From contig CM019219.1 of assembly GCA_009741485.1 (NCBI GenBank), positions 938,499 through 1,002,498 on the forward strand: a stretch of 64,000 nt of DNA, written 5' to 3'. A model generated the notes under the pieces. The model was not told the DNA's origin. It did no database searches and worked only from the letters and a program-made list of their open reading frames with translations. Source of the DNA: Malurus cyaneus samueli. Taxonomy: Eukaryota > Chordata > Aves > Passeriformes > Maluridae. Of this stretch, positions 60,091-64,000 are shown one piece after another. Made by a program: the position numbers and the translations under genes. The first letter of the stretch is position 1. The number at the start of each line of letters is the position of its first letter.

Positions 60091-60690
60091 CTAATACCCG
60101 AGCACGGGGGTTGTGTTGATGGGATTTTGGGGTGGGAGAGGTGCAGCCCTTACCCCAAAATTCCTAAATAACTCCAGCCTGCACCAGATCTGAAAAAGCC
60201 AGACATCTTCTGAAGGCGTTTTACGAGTGCATATGGAGAAACTGCCGAAAATATAACTGTTAGTGAATAAAATGGAAATTAGTGCTGTTGTGTTCACCTG
60301 TAAGTTTTTCTTTAAAGCCAGTGATTGCATTTGAAACCTGCAATTCTCAACAAAAAGAGAAAAGTTCAGTGCTGATTGCTGGATATTTGGACCTCCCAGT
60401 GCAAACATTAACTGGCTGAGAGGCACTCTGGAATGTAATGAAGGAAACAATACTGGGAATGGAGCCAAAGGCAGAAACACTGGCGCCTGCAACCTAGGGA
60501 TTTGCCTCCTAGTAATAGGAGCTGAACAAGGCCCAGCACTTCTGTTAGGCTGGAAATGACATACTGTGATCCTTGACTTAGCCAAAGGGATTTTAAATGG
60601 AGGAAAGAGCTGGCAAGACAAAATCTCCTGCACTTTTCACAGTGTTTTCTAAAACAAGCAAAGGAAATCAGGAGAAAAGACTGTAGTCTA
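60091..60690. other. Non-coding DNA carrying a long chance frame
   Basis: A 180-codon minus-strand frame occupies 60091-60633. It is the longest frame outside repeats. A run this long is expected about once by chance in 64 kb read in six frames, and it shows no domain, signal or repeat structure. I treat it as non-coding. Confidence 0.5.
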
Positions 60691-60696
60691 TTACAT

Positions 60697-60960
60697 TTGA
60701 TCCAGTTAAGTCAAGAGTGGAAGCTTTTTAACTGCTGTTATTATTTTTTATACTTTCTCATCATGTCACACCACCCAGAAAGCACAGACATAAAGCAGAA
60801 ACTTGAAACTGCTTTCATTCAAGAAGAAGGGCACCCCAACATTGCGTTATTGACAGGAGGGCTGCAAAAACTGACAGCTGCAGAAATTGTACAGTTGAAG
60901 TTCAATTCCCAGGAGCAGGAACAATATACTGATGGTATTAATTCCGTTTGGAATTGTTAA
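60697..60960 (+). other. Possible exon-like segment (unrecognised)
   Basis: An 87-codon frame whose second half (from SHHPESTDIKQKLE to the end) is rich in E, Q and K and looks more protein-like than neighbouring frames. A pyrimidine-rich run ending ACACCACCCAG precedes it and a GATGGTATTA donor-like site follows the QYTDG part. I do not recognise the protein. It may equally be a conserved non-coding element with a chance frame. Confidence 0.15.
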
Positions 60961-61195
60961 AATAAGAAAAGGTTATGGGCTGAGGAAGGGACCTGGTATT
61001 TTTTTTTTCTTCTTCTTTTTTGCTTGTAACAAAGGCGAACCTTCCTTCTTCCCTGGTGTCCTTGGACTGTCATCTCCAACCTTTTGAAACTGTATCTGAT
61101 TATCCATGTGGCAATTAATCATAATTAAGCAGGCTTGAGATTTGGAAAGGTACAAAGAAGGTGGCTATAGATCTGGCTTTTGTCCTGAGTAACCT

Positions 61196-61330
61196 CTTTT
61201 TTTTTTTTTTCCCCCCTTTTTTTTGGCTGCTGAATCTTGTGTTTGGAGCCATGAGAGGGAGGACTGGAAAACTGAGAAGAAAAAAAAAAAAGAAGAGGCC
61301 AGAAAAAAACAGTGTGTGTGTGTGTGTGTT
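61196..61330. repeat. Cluster of T, C, A and GT simple repeats
   Basis: A T run, then C7 and T8, an A12 run near 61280 and ten GT units at 61311-61330 within 135 bp. Confidence 0.85.
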
Positions 61331-64000
61331 TTAACATCAGAGCCCCGAGCATCCTGGTTGCTCTTTCTTTCTCTTTTTGGACATCACAGTCCCTAGAAAC
61401 GAAGTTCCAGCAAACTTGGAAGCAGTCTGTTTCCAAGAGGAAGCTAGGTAACAAATTACCTTTCTAATGCCAAGTGATTTGGATCCATTCTTACAAACCA
61501 GATTTTTTCAATTTATTACAGGAAAACATTCAATCATTATACGCTGGCACTGTGTCTGGGGCACATGGAATGCCATTCTACCCACTCCGCCCACATCCAG
61601 TTTTTAAAGGCTTAGAAAGCCCAGAATGTCTTCTTATTAAATGTTTTATATATTTATAATTAAAATACTGGGCTGGCATTAGAATCATTTTAACAGATGT
61701 AACCTGACACAGGCTTTCTCTGCCCAGGGTCAGGCTGGGAAACAATGGCTTCTTTAACTCCTGCGTTCTGCTCAGGTTTCTGTTTGCACATGGGTCCAAT
61801 TTGTCCCATTTATGATTAGGTTTAAGTAAGTTGATGTGCTATTTATTTAGGAGAATTGCCATTTCAGACTATTACCATATTCCCTACAATATACATTACA
61901 GTGTGGTCTATGCCTGCACTGTCCATTATTAGGTTATTATGGTCCCCAATATGGTCCCAATTCACCAAAACAACAACAACTGACTCGATTCAGGCATTAA
62001 GTGATTTACTGCAGCTCTTTAGGTTGGAATTAATGTACACACTGCTCGCAAAAGCCAACACCCCCCTGCTTGCCCCCAACCCCGAAGGCTTACAAGGGCC
62101 ATGTGCTGGCATGTGAAAGAGAATTAAATGCCTGTGTAATTGATTTAAACATCGAGAATCAGCGTCGGACGGGGCAAAGCAAGTGGGCAGAACCCCAGAT
62201 CAAGGTGCTGCTCGAGGGTGAGAGAATCGGCTTTACCTGGGGGAGCCAAACCATGCCACGGAGCCCAGAGCAGGAGTTTCTCTCTGTTCCTAATAAACCA
62301 CACTGGCCCCGATTCGGACACGGCACCGAGGCAGGAGTGGGGGTAATTTATAATGACTGCCCTCCAACATATGGCCGGGTGTGCTCTCCCCCTTCCCCAC
62401 ACAGCCCCTGCCCTTCTCGGAGGAGTTTTTTTTTTTCATCCAAAACCCTTTTTCAGCGGCTCTGCAGCTCCCCCCAGCTGTGGAGCTCCGGCCCCGTGCC
62501 CTGCCAAAATCCCAAATCGCCTTTCCAAATCGCCCTGGGCATCGTCCTGATGCCCGCTGGACATTCCTGCGCCACCAACTCCCAAATCCACCCGCTCTCC
62601 GTCTCAGTGTTTTCCCTGTTCGGGGGTAAAACACGGGATCAACAGCTGGAATTCGCATGATAATAAATTAATAACCACAGCTCCGGTGCATTCCAAAAGC
62701 TACAATAAAACAGCAGCAAACAGCTCCACGGCCTCCACCAGCTCTCCCTGGCACACATCCCGCTCCTTTCACTGGCACTGAAGGCATTGGCCACTCTTCC
62801 TTCATTTGGGAAGCATTCTGGAGGTTCCCAATCTCCTCTTGGAGGTTTCATCCCAGAGCTCCGATGGCACAGCCCTGAGCAATGGCAAGGGGATGATGCT
62901 CTTGCAGCAGTGCTGGGTTTGCTGGTCATTCCATGATGGATATCTGCTCCCATGGAGTGCATTATCCAGGTGATAATCCCTGGATTTTGGCACCAGCAGG
63001 GTGGAGCTGTCATGACCCACCCTGAGGAGAGGTGAGGCAACAGCAGGGGATGGTGCAGCACCCTGAAAAAAGCAGTTCTTAAAGCACAACAAACCTGGAA
63101 ATAAGGATGATTTTCCAGCTCTGGCACTCACTCATCTCCTCAGGCACCAGTGAGGCCAGGAAATGTGATGAATTCCTGCAAGAGGAGAAGAAAAAATGGG
63201 AATTGAGCTTGACCTGGGCATGGAGGAGCTAACAGTGCTATCAGAGTGACCACCAGGACATTCCCTTCCCTTCCAGGCTGAGGAAGGAGCTGAAATCTGA
63301 GCTGGCTGCTTGCACATAGCAGAGCAAGGAGCCCTAAGATGTGACACCAGCACAGGCAAAGAAATCCTGAAGATTTGGGACCCAGCACTCAATGCAGAGC
63401 TGCCACTCTGCAGCTTTGCAGTCACCCAGTTAGTAAATCACAGATACACCGGGTTCAATTTACACGTACGTGTCGTGTGATCTGTCCTGAGAGTAACCTC
63501 TTAATAAATTAAACGGAGCCCCAAAAGAGGTTAGAAAATGAAGTTAAATGCTTCACCATCTGGGACTCAGCCAGGGCTAGATTCAATATTTGGAGTGATG
63601 GAAAGGGAAAAAGCAATTGTTGTCGTGTATTTACCACTTTTGTTTTTTTCTTTCCCCACAGAGATAACAAGATGACAGAATAGAGTCACTTTTTTTTAAT
63701 TTTTTTTTTTATTTCCTTTATTTTGGGTGACAGAGCTTTAAGCTGAGCCTCACTCAGACATCTCCAGGAAAACAACGTCACTAAATACCTTTAAAACGAC
63801 AAGCCTGGAGCTTGTGAATTTTTCTTCCTTTTGGAGGTGAGGCAGATTTCACAATTTGGGATTCCTGTCTGTGTCCTCCAGCGCTGCAGCATCCACTGCT
63901 CTGAGCTCCCACTCGCCTGCAGCCACATTGGTTTAGGACCCTTTCCAGGTCGTTTGGAAGTCAGGCTTGGAGCCTGCTCCAGTCACAGAGCCACATAATG
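61331..64000. other. Single-copy non-coding DNA with a possible conserved stretch
   Basis: No gene is supported. The stretch 61850-62175 looks constrained: repeated ATTA/TTAT words, a CAACAACAACAACTGACTCG segment and AGAATCAGCGTCGGACGGGG at its end. Frames of 122-196 codons at 62070-62660 overlap on both strands and match no family I know. The last kilobase has T-rich runs near 63690-63712. Confidence 0.35.

Noticed and set aside
60091..60633. 180-codon minus-strand frame
   Set aside because: With random sequence about one frame of this length is expected in six-frame translation of 64 kb; no domain, repeat or conservation clue is visible.
62070..62660. 196-codon plus-strand frame and 122-codon minus-strand frame
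   Set aside because: They overlap on opposite strands, include a poly(T)-derived phenylalanine run and match no family I recognise.
1..64000. CRISPR array, tRNA or rRNA genes, prokaryotic operons
   Set aside because: The direct repeats present are minisatellites without spacer structure; no cloverleaf or rRNA words were seen; the sequence is clearly vertebrate.

Overview
This window looks like non-coding nuclear DNA from a bird, probably a songbird. The evidence is: at least eight CR1 LINE fragments, always the 3' end and several with the ATTCTATG-type 8-bp tail; an LTR with avian-style layout; no mammalian-type SINEs; no operons or bacterial start signals; and long AT-rich stretches without genes. 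I see no protein-coding gene I can support. The longest open frames lie in tandem repeats whose unit is a multiple of three bases, or are about as long as chance predicts for 64 kb read in six frames.

Layout. 1-17.4 kb: single-copy intergenic or intronic DNA with three CR1 pieces (3.8, 6.7, 13.2 kb), a 53-bp tandem duplication (1.3 kb) and a ~25-bp minisatellite (9.6-10.4 kb). 17.4-44.0 kb: a heavily duplicated block. An 831-bp segment (a, 17431-18261) is followed by a shorter copy (b, 18262-19040). A 10.6-kb segment (c, 19041-29624) is followed by a longer version (d, 29625-43980). Inside d, about 2.9 kb is repeated once more in tandem (d1 31921-34852, d2 34853-37861). The c/d unit holds, in order: an A-rich tract, a GT tract, a CpG-rich 30-bp minisatellite, a CpG-rich promoter-like segment, an LTR, three CR1 fragments and a GC-richer conserved-looking element. 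44.0-64.0 kb: single-copy DNA with CR1 fragments (44.5, 53.2, 55.8, 58.0 kb), a 60-bp minisatellite (53.5-54.0 kb) and several stretches that look like conserved non-coding elements (50.5-52.6, 59.0-59.5, 60.7-61.0, 61.8-62.2 kb).

Main reading. b and c together look like one noisy, deletion-rich copy of a followed by d. This is what results if an uncorrected long read is used to bridge a gap between two contigs without trimming the overlaps. Three runs of N (25, 1 and 16 bases) and an unmerged 191-bp overlap around the single N support an assembly problem. Some differences (GT tract length, extra GC-rich sequence in c, CpG-to-TpG changes in the 191-bp pair) look biological, so two haplotypes are probably mixed. 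True local duplication is not excluded and can be tested by read depth.

No gene network can be described. The most interesting biological leads are the CpG-rich 30-bp minisatellite beside a minus-strand TATA box, a small minus-strand open frame with a hydrophobic segment and four cysteines whose stop codon overlaps AATAAA, and the 60-bp minisatellite that stays open on both strands.
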